Source: Anaerolineaceae bacterium (GTDB lineage Bacteria > Chloroflexota > Anaerolineae > Anaerolineales > Anaerolineaceae). Taken from it: a stretch of DNA of 64,000 bases. Every line of letters begins with the position of its first letter. Position 1 is the first letter of the stretch. The notes beneath the pieces were generated by a model. The model ran no database searches. It was not told the DNA's origin and saw nothing but the letters and a program-made list of their open reading frames with translations. Both the position numbers and the translations under genes were made by a program. The DNA is taken from positions 124,001-188,000 of the forward strand of contig DUMZ01000005.1 of NCBI GenBank assembly GCA_012839565.1, read 5' to 3'. Shown piece by piece: positions 43,731-53,466 of the stretch.

Positions 43731-45167
43731 TTAGTCTTTCAATAGCTCCAGCAAAATCTCACGCGTTAATTTCGGGTCGGCTTTGCCACGGGTTGCGCGC
43801 ATGACCTGCCCCACAAACCAGCCCATCAGCGTTTCTTTGCCACCGCGGTAAGCGGCTACCTCATTTGGCGCGCCAGCCAAAATGGTTTCAATCTGCTTTC
43901 GCAGACTGTCCGCGTCTGCAATCAGGCCCAAGCTTTCTTCTTCAACAATCGTGGCGGGCGACTTGCCAGTTTGTTCCACTTTGACCAGCAAGGACTTACC
44001 CGTCGCGGCGTTAATCTTGCCATCATCAATCAGTTTCACAATTTCAACCAGTGCTGCCGGCTTCAGCACCAAACCCTTCGCGCTCTTGCCGGTGTCGTTC
44101 ATCAGGCGAATCATGTCGTTCATCATCCAGTTGCTGATTGTCTTGGGCTCTTTGGCATACAAGGCAACGGCCTCTTCAAAGTAGTCCGAAAGCCCGCGTT
44201 CGGAAGTCAAAACCTCGGCATCATAAGCACTTAATTGATACTCTTCAACAAAGCGCCTGCGTCGGGCATAGGGCAGTTCGGGCAAACTGGCTTTAATGGC
44301 TTCTATTTCCGCATTGCTCAGGATGACCGGTTGCAGGTCAGGCTCGCGGAAGTAACGATAATCCGCCTCGCCCTCTTTTGAACGCATCATGCTCAGCTTG
44401 CCGGTGTCGGCATCCCAGTCAAGCGTGTATTGCTCCACCTTGCCACCACTTTCGACCAGCTCGATTTGGCGTTTGGCTTCCTGGGTAATCGCCTGGCGGA
44501 CTGAGTCAATCGAATTGACGTTTTTAATCTCAGTTTTGGTATTAAAAGCAGTTGAGCCTTTCTCACGGATAGAAACATTAGCATCGCAACGCAGATGACC
44601 ACGTTCCATGTCTGCCTCGCTCACGCCTATCCAGCGCAAAAGTTCGCGCAGTTGGCTGAGATACTGAGCAGCTTCCTCGCCGGAACGCAAATCGGGCTCG
44701 GTCACCATCTCCACCAGGGGCACACCACCGCGGTTAAGGTCTACCATGCGCTGACCATGCTCCAGTTTGGTTTTGCCAGCGTCTTCCTCGAGGTGCATTT
44801 TGTTAATGCGCACGCGTTTTATCTCACCATCGGGCATATATAAATCGAGATACCCGCCCTTGCCTATCGGCTCAAAGAGTTGCGTGATTTGAAAACCTTT
44901 GGGCAAATCAGGGTAAAAGTAATGTTTGCGGTCGAAGATTGAACAAGGATTAATTTCAGCATGCATCGCGGCAGCCAAAAGCGCGCCTTTTTGCACCGCT
45001 TCAGCATTCAGGCGTGGTAAAACACCAGGTTGGCCGGTGCAAACCGGGCAGACATTGGTGTTGGGCTCGGCTTCCCAGCTGTCGGCTTTGCATGCGCAGA
45101 AAATCTTGGTTTCGGTGTTGAGTTGAATGTGGGTTTCAAGCCCAACGATGATTTCATATTCTTTCAT
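43731..45167 (-). CDS. gatB: Asp-tRNA(Asn)/Glu-tRNA(Gln) amidotransferase subunit B
   Basis: The tRNA-binding and kinase subunit of GatCAB, 478 residues. The start is the ATG at 45167, which overlaps the gatA stop (TAATG) and has AGGAGGTGA upstream; a longer frame adds 14 residues inside gatA. The N terminus YEIIVGLETHIQLNTETKIFC is diagnostic. The CxCK and CPVCTGQPG segment holds the zinc cysteines, and the C-terminal tail with GKADPKLTREIL is a YqeY-like helical part. It makes Gln-tRNA or Asn-tRNA from mischarged tRNA and shows that GlnRS or AsnRS (or both) may be absent. Confidence 0.96.
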   Translation of the reverse strand: MKEYEIIVGLETHIQLNTETKIFCACKADSWEAEPNTNVCPVCTGQPGVLPRLNAEAVQKGALLAAAMHAEINPCSIFDRKHYFYPDLPKGFQITQLFEPIGKGGYLDLYMPDGEIKRVRINKMHLEEDAGKTKLEHGQRMVDLNRGGVPLVEMVTEPDLRSGEEAAQYLSQLRELLRWIGVSEADMERGHLRCDANVSIREKGSTAFNTKTEIKNVNSIDSVRQAITQEAKRQIELVESGGKVEQYTLDWDADTGKLSMMRSKEGEADYRYFREPDLQPVILSNAEIEAIKASLPELPYARRRRFVEEYQLSAYDAEVLTSERGLSDYFEEAVALYAKEPKTISNWMMNDMIRLMNDTGKSAKGLVLKPAALVEIVKLIDDGKINAATGKSLLVKVEQTGKSPATIVEEESLGLIADADSLRKQIETILAGAPNEVAAYRGGKETLMGWFVGQVMRATRGKADPKLTREILLELLKD

Positions 45168-46759
45168 TAGTTCACCTCCTGCAAAGCCATCGGACGCACC
45201 TTGCGCCATACCGCGTCCAGCGTGGATTGCTCGTAAGCATGCGCGGCACGCAAAACAATATCTTCTCTAAAATGGTTGGCGATGAATTGTATGCCTATGG
45301 GCAAGTTTTTGTTATCCAAGCCTGCCGGCACGGTAATGGCGGGTAAGCCGGCATGATTGACGGAAACTGTCATTTGGTCAGCGTATTGCATCAAGACCGA
45401 ATCGCCAAAAACTTCTGCCCGTTTGAACGCGGTTGTGGGCGTTGTGGGGGTCAAAAGCGCGTCAAGCTGGTAAGCACCCTTGGGCTCAAAAGCAAGCTCA
45501 AAGTCGCGTCTAATCATGCCACGCACCTGGCTGGCAAGTTGATAGTAATTGACCTTTTTCGATGCCGCGCTCAGATACGCGCCCATCAAAATGCGCAATT
45601 TGGGTTGCGGGCCGAAGCCCTCGGTGCGCGTTCTTTTGTATAAATCCTGCAAATCGCGGGCGTCTGCCACGGTAAAGCCATACTTCACGCCGTCCATGCG
45701 GTTCAGGTTCGATGAGGCTTCTATGCGCGAAACCACAAAATACACGGGGATACCATAGCGGGTGTGAGGCATAGGCACATTTTCGATAATCTCCGCGCCC
45801 TGGCGGGCAAGTTGTTCGGCCGCGTCCAGTGTCGCTTGCTTTATTTCTTCCTGTACAGGGATGATTTCAAATTCACCTGTCTTATGGTTTGGATAGGCGA
45901 TACCAGCATAGTCCGGTGAAAGCCCGATGCGCATACCTTTTACGTCTTGTTGAAGCGCCTCCAGATAATTAGGCACGGGCAAAGTCGCGCTGCTTTCATC
46001 GCGTTCATCGGCACCCGCCATCACCTGAAGCATCAGCGCCGCGTCTTCCACATTGCGCGACAGGGGTCCAGGACAGTCCAGCGATGACGCGAAAGCAATC
46101 AAACCATAACGTGAAATGCGTCCATAACTGGGTTTAAGACCCACTACACCACAAAAAGCTGCCGGCTGGCGAATGGAGCCACCGGTATCGGTGCCAAGCG
46201 AAAGCGGTGTTTCTTCCGCTGCCACCGCGGCTGCCGACCCACCCGAAGAGCCACCCGGCACATGCGCGGTGTTCCATGGGTTGTTACTCGCGGGCTGATA
46301 AGCGCTCGATTCGTTAGAAGAACCAAAAGTAAATTCGTCCAAATTGACTTTGCCCACAATCAACGCGCCGGCATCCATCAGCTTTTGTACCGCGCTTGCC
46401 GTGTATGGCGCGCGGTAATTGTGTAGCATACGTGATGCCGCAGTGGTAACGGTATTTTCAAGCGCGAAAATGTCCTTAATCGAAACCGGCACACCTGCCA
46501 GCAAGCCGGCATCTTCACCGTTTGCCACTTTGGCGTCCACCGCCTGTGCCTGGGCACGTGCCATCTCTTCGGTCAATGAGATGAAAGCGTGTACTTTTTT
46601 ATCCGTTTCGGGATCGGTTGCCTGTCCGTCCAGGCTGCCAAAATCGCCATCTACCGCGCGGATTTGCGCCAGGGAGGCATCAAGCATATCGCTGGCTTTC
46701 AGTTCACCAGCTTGTACTTTTTGGGCTATTTCGTTAGCAGAAAGTTGTGTGTAGCGCAT
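45167..46759 (-). CDS. gatA: Asp-tRNA(Asn)/Glu-tRNA(Gln) amidotransferase subunit A
   Basis: The amidase subunit that frees ammonia from glutamine, 530 residues. The Ser-cis-Ser-Lys triad is complete: K95 in GVPVSIKD, S171 in GGSSGGS, and S195 in TDTGGSIRQPA. Compared with typical GatA (about 485) it has about 30 extra residues near the N terminus (DGDFGSLDGQATDPETDKK) and a further insertion near residue 275. The gene overlaps gatC by one base and gatB by one base, so the three-gene order is C-A-B with coupled translation. Confidence 0.96.
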   Translation of the reverse strand: MRYTQLSANEIAQKVQAGELKASDMLDASLAQIRAVDGDFGSLDGQATDPETDKKVHAFISLTEEMARAQAQAVDAKVANGEDAGLLAGVPVSIKDIFALENTVTTAASRMLHNYRAPYTASAVQKLMDAGALIVGKVNLDEFTFGSSNESSAYQPASNNPWNTAHVPGGSSGGSAAAVAAEETPLSLGTDTGGSIRQPAAFCGVVGLKPSYGRISRYGLIAFASSLDCPGPLSRNVEDAALMLQVMAGADERDESSATLPVPNYLEALQQDVKGMRIGLSPDYAGIAYPNHKTGEFEIIPVQEEIKQATLDAAEQLARQGAEIIENVPMPHTRYGIPVYFVVSRIEASSNLNRMDGVKYGFTVADARDLQDLYKRTRTEGFGPQPKLRILMGAYLSAASKKVNYYQLASQVRGMIRRDFELAFEPKGAYQLDALLTPTTPTTAFKRAEVFGDSVLMQYADQMTVSVNHAGLPAITVPAGLDNKNLPIGIQFIANHFREDIVLRAAHAYEQSTLDAVWRKVRPMALQEVN

Positions 46760-47073
46760 TATAAATCCTTTCCGCTGGCAGGTTCAGGCACTAAAATCAT
46801 ACCGTCTTCGTTTTGTGGCGCGCGCTCAATAATACCGCGGGCTTGCTCAAAAGCCTGCCATTTATCCTGACGGGGCACATCGCCCACGCGCGGTATTTTG
46901 TTGAAAGACAAATCCACGTCGTCCTCAAGGGGGATGTCCAAAAGTTCCTGCACGGATTGCAGTTGATGATTAAGTTGCTCGAGTAAATACGCCTTTTCCT
47001 GGGGTTCGAGATCGAACGCAACCATTTCGACGATTTTCTCAAAGGCTTCGGGGGTTATTTTTTCTAATTGCAT
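46759..47073 (-). CDS. gatC: Asp-tRNA(Asn)/Glu-tRNA(Gln) amidotransferase subunit C
   Basis: The small subunit that wraps around GatA, 104 residues. The pattern matches the family: an N-terminal helix with AFEKIVEMVAFDLEPQEK, then LLEQLNHQLQSVQELLDIPLEDD, and a C-terminal tail with GMILVPE that fits the usual 'FxVPKVL' end. It is the first gene of gatCAB. The stop shares a base with the gatA start. Confidence 0.9.
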   Translation of the reverse strand: MQLEKITPEAFEKIVEMVAFDLEPQEKAYLLEQLNHQLQSVQELLDIPLEDDVDLSFNKIPRVGDVPRQDKWQAFEQARGIIERAPQNEDGMILVPEPASGKDL

Positions 47074-47131
47074 TTCATTTCCTTGTCTTTGGTCGAATCA
47101 ATCATTCAAATTTTGCCAAGGGCATGGTCTT

Positions 47132-47213
47132 TTGACCACATCCGAACGCTAAATACAAATCCGCGTTCGGTCGAAAAACTATTATACCGTAGGACACCAA
47201 GCATTGATATAAT
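47132..47213 (+). promoter_or_regulatory. Control region of the DUF2779 gene with an inverted repeat
   Basis: TTGACC (47132-47137) and TACAAA (47154-47159) form one possible promoter with a 16-bp spacer. An extended -10 TGaTATAAT (47205-47213) forms a second and starts only 15 bases before the ATG. CCGAACGC (47142-47149) and GCGTTCGG (47163-47170) form an 8-bp inverted repeat over the first promoter and upstream of the second, like an operator. Confidence 0.4.
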
Positions 47214-47228
47214 TCAGGCGGAGGAAGC

Positions 47229-48650
47229 ATGAGCCAAAACACAATCATCACCAAATCCGACTATCTTGCCTATCTCGATGCCCCGCGTCACCTATGGGCG
47301 GCAAAGCATACTGTTGAACAATTGCCGCTTGACCCTTTGGCTCAGCACCAGATGGAAGATGGCAAGCGCGTCGAAAAACTTGCCTATGACTATCTCGCGG
47401 AATGGGTCAAATCGCGCCCTGCTTGTCGGCTGCTTTACCAGCAAAGTTTCAGTGATGGCCCCTACAATGCCCGGGTTGACTTTCTCATTCACGACACACA
47501 GACCGACACTTACGAACTCATTGAAGTCAAAAGCAGCACTGAAGTGAAGAAAGACCACATCCCCGACCTTGCTTTTCAGTTCGCCATACTGCAAAACCAA
47601 GTCCAAATCAGTAAATGTATCGTGATGCATCTCAATAAAGATTATCGCCGGCATGGTAACCTGGAAATCAGCGAACTCTTTACGCTTTCCGATGTCACCG
47701 ATGAAGTCAGAAATGCGGTGCTTGATGTGATTCTCCTCCGTCCTGAAGCGCTTCGTGCGGCGCAGCTGGAGGACTACAGCGAAGCCGCGCACTGTCTGAA
47801 ACCAAGGGACTGTCCCTATCCAAATTTGTGCCATGCAGACCTGCCCGAACAGTCGATCTATGATGTCCCGTACCTTATGGCCAGAAAAAAACAAGCCCTG
47901 CTGGATATCGGCGCGCTCAGCATTCACGATATCCCCAGTGATTTCGCGCTGAGCGAATCACAGCGTCGGGTGGTGGATTGCGCCCAGCAAAACCGCGTGC
48001 ATATCGACCATGCGCAACTCAAACACGCAATAGACAGTCTGGAATATCCCTTGTGGTTCCTTGATTATGAATCCTGCATCTCCGCAATCCCTCTTTTTGA
48101 TGGTCACTGGCCCCAGCAGCAAATTTTGTTCCAGTACTCACTCCACAAAATTGCCTTCCCTGGTGCTAAGCTGGAGCATTTCGCCTTCCTAAGCTTTGAA
48201 CCCGGCAACCCCATACCCGCTCTCATGGCCAGTTTGCGCGAAAACCTGGGGAACGGAGGCAGCATCATCGTTTGGAACAAGAATTTCGAAACGACCCGCC
48301 ATAAAGAACTCATGGAGCTTTACCCGGAACACAGTGCCTATCTGGATAATGTCAACAATCGCATTTTTGACCTGATGGATATAGTCAGCAAACATATGTA
48401 TTACGACCCGCGTTTCAATGGCCGATATGGGCTTAAATACGTCTTGCCTGTCCTGGTACCGGAACTTTCCTACGAAGACATGCCCATCAATATTGGCACA
48501 AAAGCCAGCGTGGCATGGTGGCAAATGAACGCCGGGCTTATTTCTGATGACGCTTTGACCGAAGTCCGACAAAACATGCTCGATTATTGCCACCTCGACA
48601 CCCTGGCGATGGTAAGATTACTGGCGTTCTTTCAGTCAGTACTCGAATAA
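47229..48650 (+). CDS. DUF2779 nuclease: PD-(D/E)XK domain plus DEDD-type exonuclease
   Basis: A 473-residue protein joining two nuclease folds. The N-terminal part is PD-(D/E)XK-like, with D84 in ARVDFLI, and E99 and K101 in YELIEVKSS, plus a cysteine pair (about 196 and 202) that could help hold an iron-sulfur cluster, as in Cas4/RecB-like proteins. The C-terminal half is the DUF2779 region, a DEDD 3'-5' exonuclease: D279 and E281 in FLDYESC, and D457 in YCHLDTLAM. It would cut or trim DNA; a role in repair or defence is open. It is monocistronic, and no cas genes are near. The start is the ATG behind CGGAGGA. Confidence 0.82.
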   Translation: MSQNTIITKSDYLAYLDAPRHLWAAKHTVEQLPLDPLAQHQMEDGKRVEKLAYDYLAEWVKSRPACRLLYQQSFSDGPYNARVDFLIHDTQTDTYELIEVKSSTEVKKDHIPDLAFQFAILQNQVQISKCIVMHLNKDYRRHGNLEISELFTLSDVTDEVRNAVLDVILLRPEALRAAQLEDYSEAAHCLKPRDCPYPNLCHADLPEQSIYDVPYLMARKKQALLDIGALSIHDIPSDFALSESQRRVVDCAQQNRVHIDHAQLKHAIDSLEYPLWFLDYESCISAIPLFDGHWPQQQILFQYSLHKIAFPGAKLEHFAFLSFEPGNPIPALMASLRENLGNGGSIIVWNKNFETTRHKELMELYPEHSAYLDNVNNRIFDLMDIVSKHMYYDPRFNGRYGLKYVLPVLVPELSYEDMPINIGTKASVAWWQMNAGLISDDALTEVRQNMLDYCHLDTLAMVRLLAFFQSVLE

Positions 48651-48673
48651 AAAAGGAAACAAGAAAACACAGC

Positions 48674-50728
48674 ATGATACAAGTTGACAGCTCCGTGCCC
48701 CGCAAAAATATCACCCGCGAAAAGCGTCCGTTTGGCTGGGTTGAACTGCTTTTTGTGCTTGGTTTGATGCTTTATTTGGCGACACGCTTTATCGCTCTCG
48801 ATAAATTTCCGATTTATTTTTTCTCCGATGAAGCCATTCAGACCGAGTTGGCAGGCAAGTTAATCGAAAATGGTTTCAAAGACGCCAGCGGGCAAATCCC
48901 GGTCTATTTCGAGAACGGGGGACAGTTCAATCTAAGTCTTTCAGTCTGGCTGCAAGCCCTGGTGGCGCCATTTGAACGTTCCATCTGGCTCACGCGGGGC
49001 ATTTCCGCGCTAATCACCGTCATTTTTCCGCTCACGCTTGGCCTGGCATTGCGCGATTTCTTCAAGATAAAGTATTGGTGGTTCGCGCCCTTTGTTGTCA
49101 GCGTGATACCCGCCTGGTTTTTGCACAGTCGCACTGCCTTTGAAACCGCGCTTGGCACCGCGCTCTTTTGCGTTTTTCTCTACTTTTACCTGCGTTACCG
49201 CATGCAAGACCGCGACTTTTTGCCTATCGCGTTGCTGTTTGGCGCTTTGACCTTTTACGCCTATGCGCCTTTGCAGATGGTCGTCGTGCTGTGTGGTTTT
49301 TTCATGCTCATCGTTGACTGGAACTATCACTTTAAAGATAAAAAAGTGCCCTGGTTGGGCGTCATCACCTTGCTTGTGCTCGCTTTGCCCTATGTCCTGT
49401 TTAGAATTCGTCATCCTGAATCGCTTGGACAACATTTCAGCATCCTGCAAAGCTACTGGGCTGGCAACGCGTCATTTTTCAGCAAACTAGGCGAGTTCTT
49501 TAAGCGTTATCTCAAAGGACTTGACCCGCGATATTGGTTCTTGCCTAATCAAACCGACCTGATTCGCCATCAGATGAAAGGCATGGCGCACTTTCCACGC
49601 CTTTTATCGCCGTTTATCGCTCTGGGAATAATCAAAGCGCTGACTAAACTCAAAAATCCCGCCTGGCGCCTGGCCATAATCGCCCTGCTGGTCGCGCCCA
49701 GTGGTGCCGCGCTTGCCGATGTCGCGATCACACGCAACTTGGTAACCGTTGTTCCCCTGGCGATGCTGGCGTGTCTGGGGCTTGACGCGCAGCTAAACTG
49801 GCTTGCAAACAAACCTAAAAAAGCGCTTGTGCCTGTCCTGCTGGTCATTTTGGCTTTAGTTGCTTCAACTGTTTTCATGACCCATACCGCCATCACCAAA
49901 GCCCCCACCTGGTATCAGGATTACGGTTTATATGGCATGCAATGGGGCGGCAGGGAGCTCTCCGCGGAAATCAAATCTTTCCAGGCTGAACACCCCGAAA
50001 AGAAGATTATCGTCAGTCCCACCTGGGCAAACAATACTGATGTCATCCTGTCTTTTTTCTTGGGCGATCCCTTGCCAGTGGAAGTAAACAGTATCAACGA
50101 TTGGACTTTTAGCTTGCGGGAACTGGACGAGAACATGGTTTTTGTCATGCCACCCGAAGAATTTAGCAACGCGAAGGCGAGCGGTAAATTTACGGATTTT
50201 GAAGTCGTGCACAGCCTGAACTGGCCCAACGGGGAAACAGGATTTTATTTCCTTACTTTAAGATATGTGGACAACGTTCAGGAAATTTTTGATCGCGAAG
50301 CTATCGTTCGTGCCCAGCCAGAAGACACCATCATTCGATTGTTTGACCAAGACGTGCTAGTCAGCCACTCGCTGTTGGATATTGGACACATTTCAAACGC
50401 CTTTGATGGCGACAGCAACACGCTCATTCGCGGGCTTGAAGCCAACCCCCTAAGCATCAAACTGGTTTTTGAAAAGCCCATTGAGATGCGGGGCCTGCGA
50501 CTGCTCATTGGCTTACCACCTTCTGTGCTCATTGCTGAAATCAAAGTCGCTGGTGATGGACAGACCTTTCATTCTGGCACGCAAAGCATTGGGTTCGAGA
50601 AAAACGACTGGCTGGAAACCTACTTTGCTGGCAGTTACATGGTTGAAGAACTAAAAATCAGCCTGCGGGAAAACACCAACAATCCCCAGCCCCATATTCA
50701 CATTTGGGAGATTGAGATTATTGAGTGA
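48674..50728 (+). CDS. GT-C type membrane glycosyltransferase with C-terminal discoidin-like domain
   Basis: A 684-residue protein with about 11-12 membrane helices and a soluble C-terminal part. After the first helix the loop has YFFSDEAIQTELAGKLIENG, with the acidic pair (here Asp-Glu) typical of ArnT/PMT-type transferases that use polyprenyl-phosphate sugars. The last 120 residues (ISNAFDGDSNTLIRG, then IKLVFEKPIEMRGLRLLIG) resemble an F5/8 type C (discoidin) carbohydrate-binding fold. The ATG at 48674 starts a sensible N-terminal tail; an upstream frame to 48587 overlaps the nuclease gene. A Shine-Dalgarno is poor. It probably glycosylates proteins or glycans outside the membrane. Confidence 0.75.
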   Translation: MIQVDSSVPRKNITREKRPFGWVELLFVLGLMLYLATRFIALDKFPIYFFSDEAIQTELAGKLIENGFKDASGQIPVYFENGGQFNLSLSVWLQALVAPFERSIWLTRGISALITVIFPLTLGLALRDFFKIKYWWFAPFVVSVIPAWFLHSRTAFETALGTALFCVFLYFYLRYRMQDRDFLPIALLFGALTFYAYAPLQMVVVLCGFFMLIVDWNYHFKDKKVPWLGVITLLVLALPYVLFRIRHPESLGQHFSILQSYWAGNASFFSKLGEFFKRYLKGLDPRYWFLPNQTDLIRHQMKGMAHFPRLLSPFIALGIIKALTKLKNPAWRLAIIALLVAPSGAALADVAITRNLVTVVPLAMLACLGLDAQLNWLANKPKKALVPVLLVILALVASTVFMTHTAITKAPTWYQDYGLYGMQWGGRELSAEIKSFQAEHPEKKIIVSPTWANNTDVILSFFLGDPLPVEVNSINDWTFSLRELDENMVFVMPPEEFSNAKASGKFTDFEVVHSLNWPNGETGFYFLTLRYVDNVQEIFDREAIVRAQPEDTIIRLFDQDVLVSHSLLDIGHISNAFDGDSNTLIRGLEANPLSIKLVFEKPIEMRGLRLLIGLPPSVLIAEIKVAGDGQTFHSGTQSIGFEKNDWLETYFAGSYMVEELKISLRENTNNPQPHIHIWEIEIIE

Positions 50729-50858
50729 ATTATACTCACATAGATAAGCTTCAGCCAAAGTGCAAACTTTCCGTCGAAATTAAAATGCCATACAACTCTA
50801 TACTGCACAACGCAACATCTCCTCTACAATAAACTTCGAAACATTCTGCTTTTTCCCC

Positions 50859-51012
50859 TTGACTCCCAAAAAATATGATATACTCAATCCGGCTCCGGGG
50901 TAGACCTTGGAGACTACTATTACACACGCCTTGGTACAGACGCTCCCGCGTGCCCAAAACGGGTTCGGAGTGCTCGCAAAACCAGGCGGAGGCATAACGC
51001 AAAGGAGAAATA
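50859..51012 (+). promoter_or_regulatory. Promoter and long leader of rpsB-tsf
   Basis: A -10 TATACT is at 50879-50884; TTGACT (50859-50864) stands 14 bp upstream, a short spacer. The remaining leader of about 120 bases is GC-rich and full of short pairing segments, ending in AAAGGAG before the ATG. In other bacteria S2 represses its own operon through such a leader; that is a possibility here, not shown. The 50729-50858 part holds nothing I can identify. Confidence 0.45.
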
Positions 51013-51876
51013 ATGCCCCCTGTATCAATGAAAGCTCTGCTTGAGAGCGGTGTCCATTTTGGACACAGAACAAACAAATGGAACCCCAAGATGCGCCCAT
51101 ACATCTTCACCGAGCGCAATGGAATCCACATCATCGACCTTCAGCAAACCGTTAAATTGCTCGAAGAAGCCGCCGAAAAAGTGACCGAAGTGGTTGCCAA
51201 CGGTGGTACTGTGCTTTTTGTTGGCACCAAACGCCAGGCTCAGGAAACCATCCAGGAAGAAGCCGAACGCTGTGGTATGCCCTACGTCAACCAACGCTGG
51301 TTGGGTGGCACTCTTACCAACTGGATCACCATCCAGGAACGTATCGTTGAACTTGCCCGTCTTGAAAAAATGTTTGAGACCGGCGAAGTCCAGGCGCTAA
51401 CCAAAAAAGAACGCCTTCTTTTGGAACGCGACATCAATCGCCTTGACACCCGCCTGAGCGGTCTGCGCAACATGAAAACCCTGCCCAGCCTGCTCTTTGT
51501 GGTTGACATCGAACGCGAAGACACCGCAGTAAAAGAAGCCGTTTCTAAAGACATCCCGGTGCTGGCCATGGTTGACACCAACTGTGATCCCCGCTACATC
51601 GATTATGTGATTCCCAGCAACGATGACGCCATCCGCGCCATCAAACTGCTCGTGGGACGCATTGCCGACGCTGTCGTTGAAGGCAAGCTGATGCGTAAAG
51701 ACGTTGAGGAAGAAGAAGTACCCGTACTCGAAACCCGTTCCCGCATCGCCCGCCGCCTGGATGACGACGAAGAACTGGACGACGAAGACCTCTTGGGTGA
51801 ATCCACCCGAGCCAAAATCATCATCGAACGAGCTCAAGAAGCTGATGATGACGAAGAAGAAGAAGACGAAGAATAA
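51013..51876 (+). CDS. rpsB: Ribosomal protein S2 with acidic C-terminal tail
   Basis: Small-subunit protein S2, 287 residues. The core is clear: [45 protein letters not shown], and [40 protein letters not shown] closes the fold. After about residue 235 there is an extension of some 50 residues, highly acidic and ending in Asp/Glu runs. It is followed after 32 bp by tsf. AAAGGAG lies 6 bp before the ATG. Confidence 0.97.
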   Translation: MPPVSMKALLESGVHFGHRTNKWNPKMRPYIFTERNGIHIIDLQQTVKLLEEAAEKVTEVVANGGTVLFVGTKRQAQETIQEEAERCGMPYVNQRWLGGTLTNWITIQERIVELARLEKMFETGEVQALTKKERLLLERDINRLDTRLSGLRNMKTLPSLLFVVDIEREDTAVKEAVSKDIPVLAMVDTNCDPRYIDYVIPSNDDAIRAIKLLVGRIADAVVEGKLMRKDVEEEEVPVLETRSRIARRLDDDEELDDEDLLGESTRAKIIIERAQEADDDEEEEDEE

Positions 51877-51908
51877 TATCGCGGTTGCCCCGCAAGAAAA
51901 GGAGCAAA

Positions 51909-52538
51909 ATGGAAATTACAATTGATATGATTAAAGACCTGCGCGAAAAAACCGGCTGTGGAATCATGGACTGCAAAAATGCCCTCATCAATTCCAAAGG
52001 CGATTTTGATGCCGCGCTCGAAGTTCTGCGTGCCCAAGGCTTGCAAAAAGCAGAAAAACGCGTCAACCGCGAAGCTTCCGAAGGCCGTGTTGAAGTATAC
52101 GTGCACTCTGAAGGCCGTTTGGTTGTGGTTGTGGAAATCAACAGCGAAACTGACTTCGTTGCCAAATCCGAACCCTTCCTGGAACTCTGCCACGAAGTTG
52201 CCCTGCAAATCGCTGCCAACAGCCCCAAATTCGTCTCCGAAGAAGACATCCCCGCGGAAGTCATCGAAGCCGAAAAAGAAGGCGTTGCCGCTCGCGTGCG
52301 CGAAGAAGGCAAACCTGAAGCCATCATTCCCAAAATTGTGGAAGGCTACATGAAGAAGTACATGGACGAGAACGTTCTGCTCAACCAAAAGTATATTCGC
52401 GACGAAAATAAAACCATCGCCGACCTGGTCAACGACAAAGTTGCCGCCCTTGGCGAACGTATTGTTATCCGCCGCTTCATCCGCTACGCTTTGGGCGAAA
52501 CCACCAAGCATCTTGAGGAAGAAGAAGACGAAGAATAA
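51909..52538 (+). CDS. tsf: Elongation factor Ts (short form)
   Basis: Nucleotide exchange factor for EF-Tu, 209 residues. The start is the ATG at 51909, because AAAAGGAG is 4 bp upstream; a frame to 51885 adds eight residues without support. It has DLREKTGCGIMDCKNAL, AEKRVNREASEGRVEVYVH, and EINSETDFVAKSEPF. The C-terminal subdomain is short, as in Thermus-type proteins, and the end is again a short Glu/Asp tail. rpsB-tsf are co-transcribed; pyrH follows after a terminator. Confidence 0.97.
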   Translation: MEITIDMIKDLREKTGCGIMDCKNALINSKGDFDAALEVLRAQGLQKAEKRVNREASEGRVEVYVHSEGRLVVVVEINSETDFVAKSEPFLELCHEVALQIAANSPKFVSEEDIPAEVIEAEKEGVAARVREEGKPEAIIPKIVEGYMKKYMDENVLLNQKYIRDENKTIADLVNDKVAALGERIVIRRFIRYALGETTKHLEEEEDEE

Positions 52539-52545
52539 TTCAAGC

Positions 52546-52577
52546 AAAAGAGCCGGCCAGATGGTCGGCTCTTTTTT
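52546..52577 (+). terminator. Terminator of rpsB-tsf
   Basis: AAAAGAGCCG and CGGCTCTTTT enclose a small inner CC/GG pairing, followed by seven T residues. Confidence 0.9.
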
Positions 52578-52635
52578 TATACCTTTTTGGCGCCAAAACT
52601 GGCGACCATGATATTATTGTAGCCAAACATAATAA

Positions 52636-53370
<735 letters not shown>

Positions 53371-53395
53371 GCCGATTAAAATCATTTAAAAAAAG

Positions 53396-53428
53396 AAAGC
53401 TGGCGCAATATCAAACGCCAGCTTTTTT
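53396..53428. terminator. Terminator between pyrH and the serine hydrolase gene
   Basis: AAAGCTGGCG pairs with CGCCAGCTTT around a 10-nt loop, followed by T-runs, usable by both converging genes. Confidence 0.88.
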
Positions 53429-53466
53429 CTAAATCGAAAGATTATCTTCTATATCCCTTTTAAGCC

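Noticed and set aside
51821..52547. Long minus-strand open frame opposite tsf and the rpsB tail
   Set aside because: It is a by-product of the Glu/Asp-rich sense codons (Phe- and Ser-rich antisense), with no ribosome binding site and no family resemblance.
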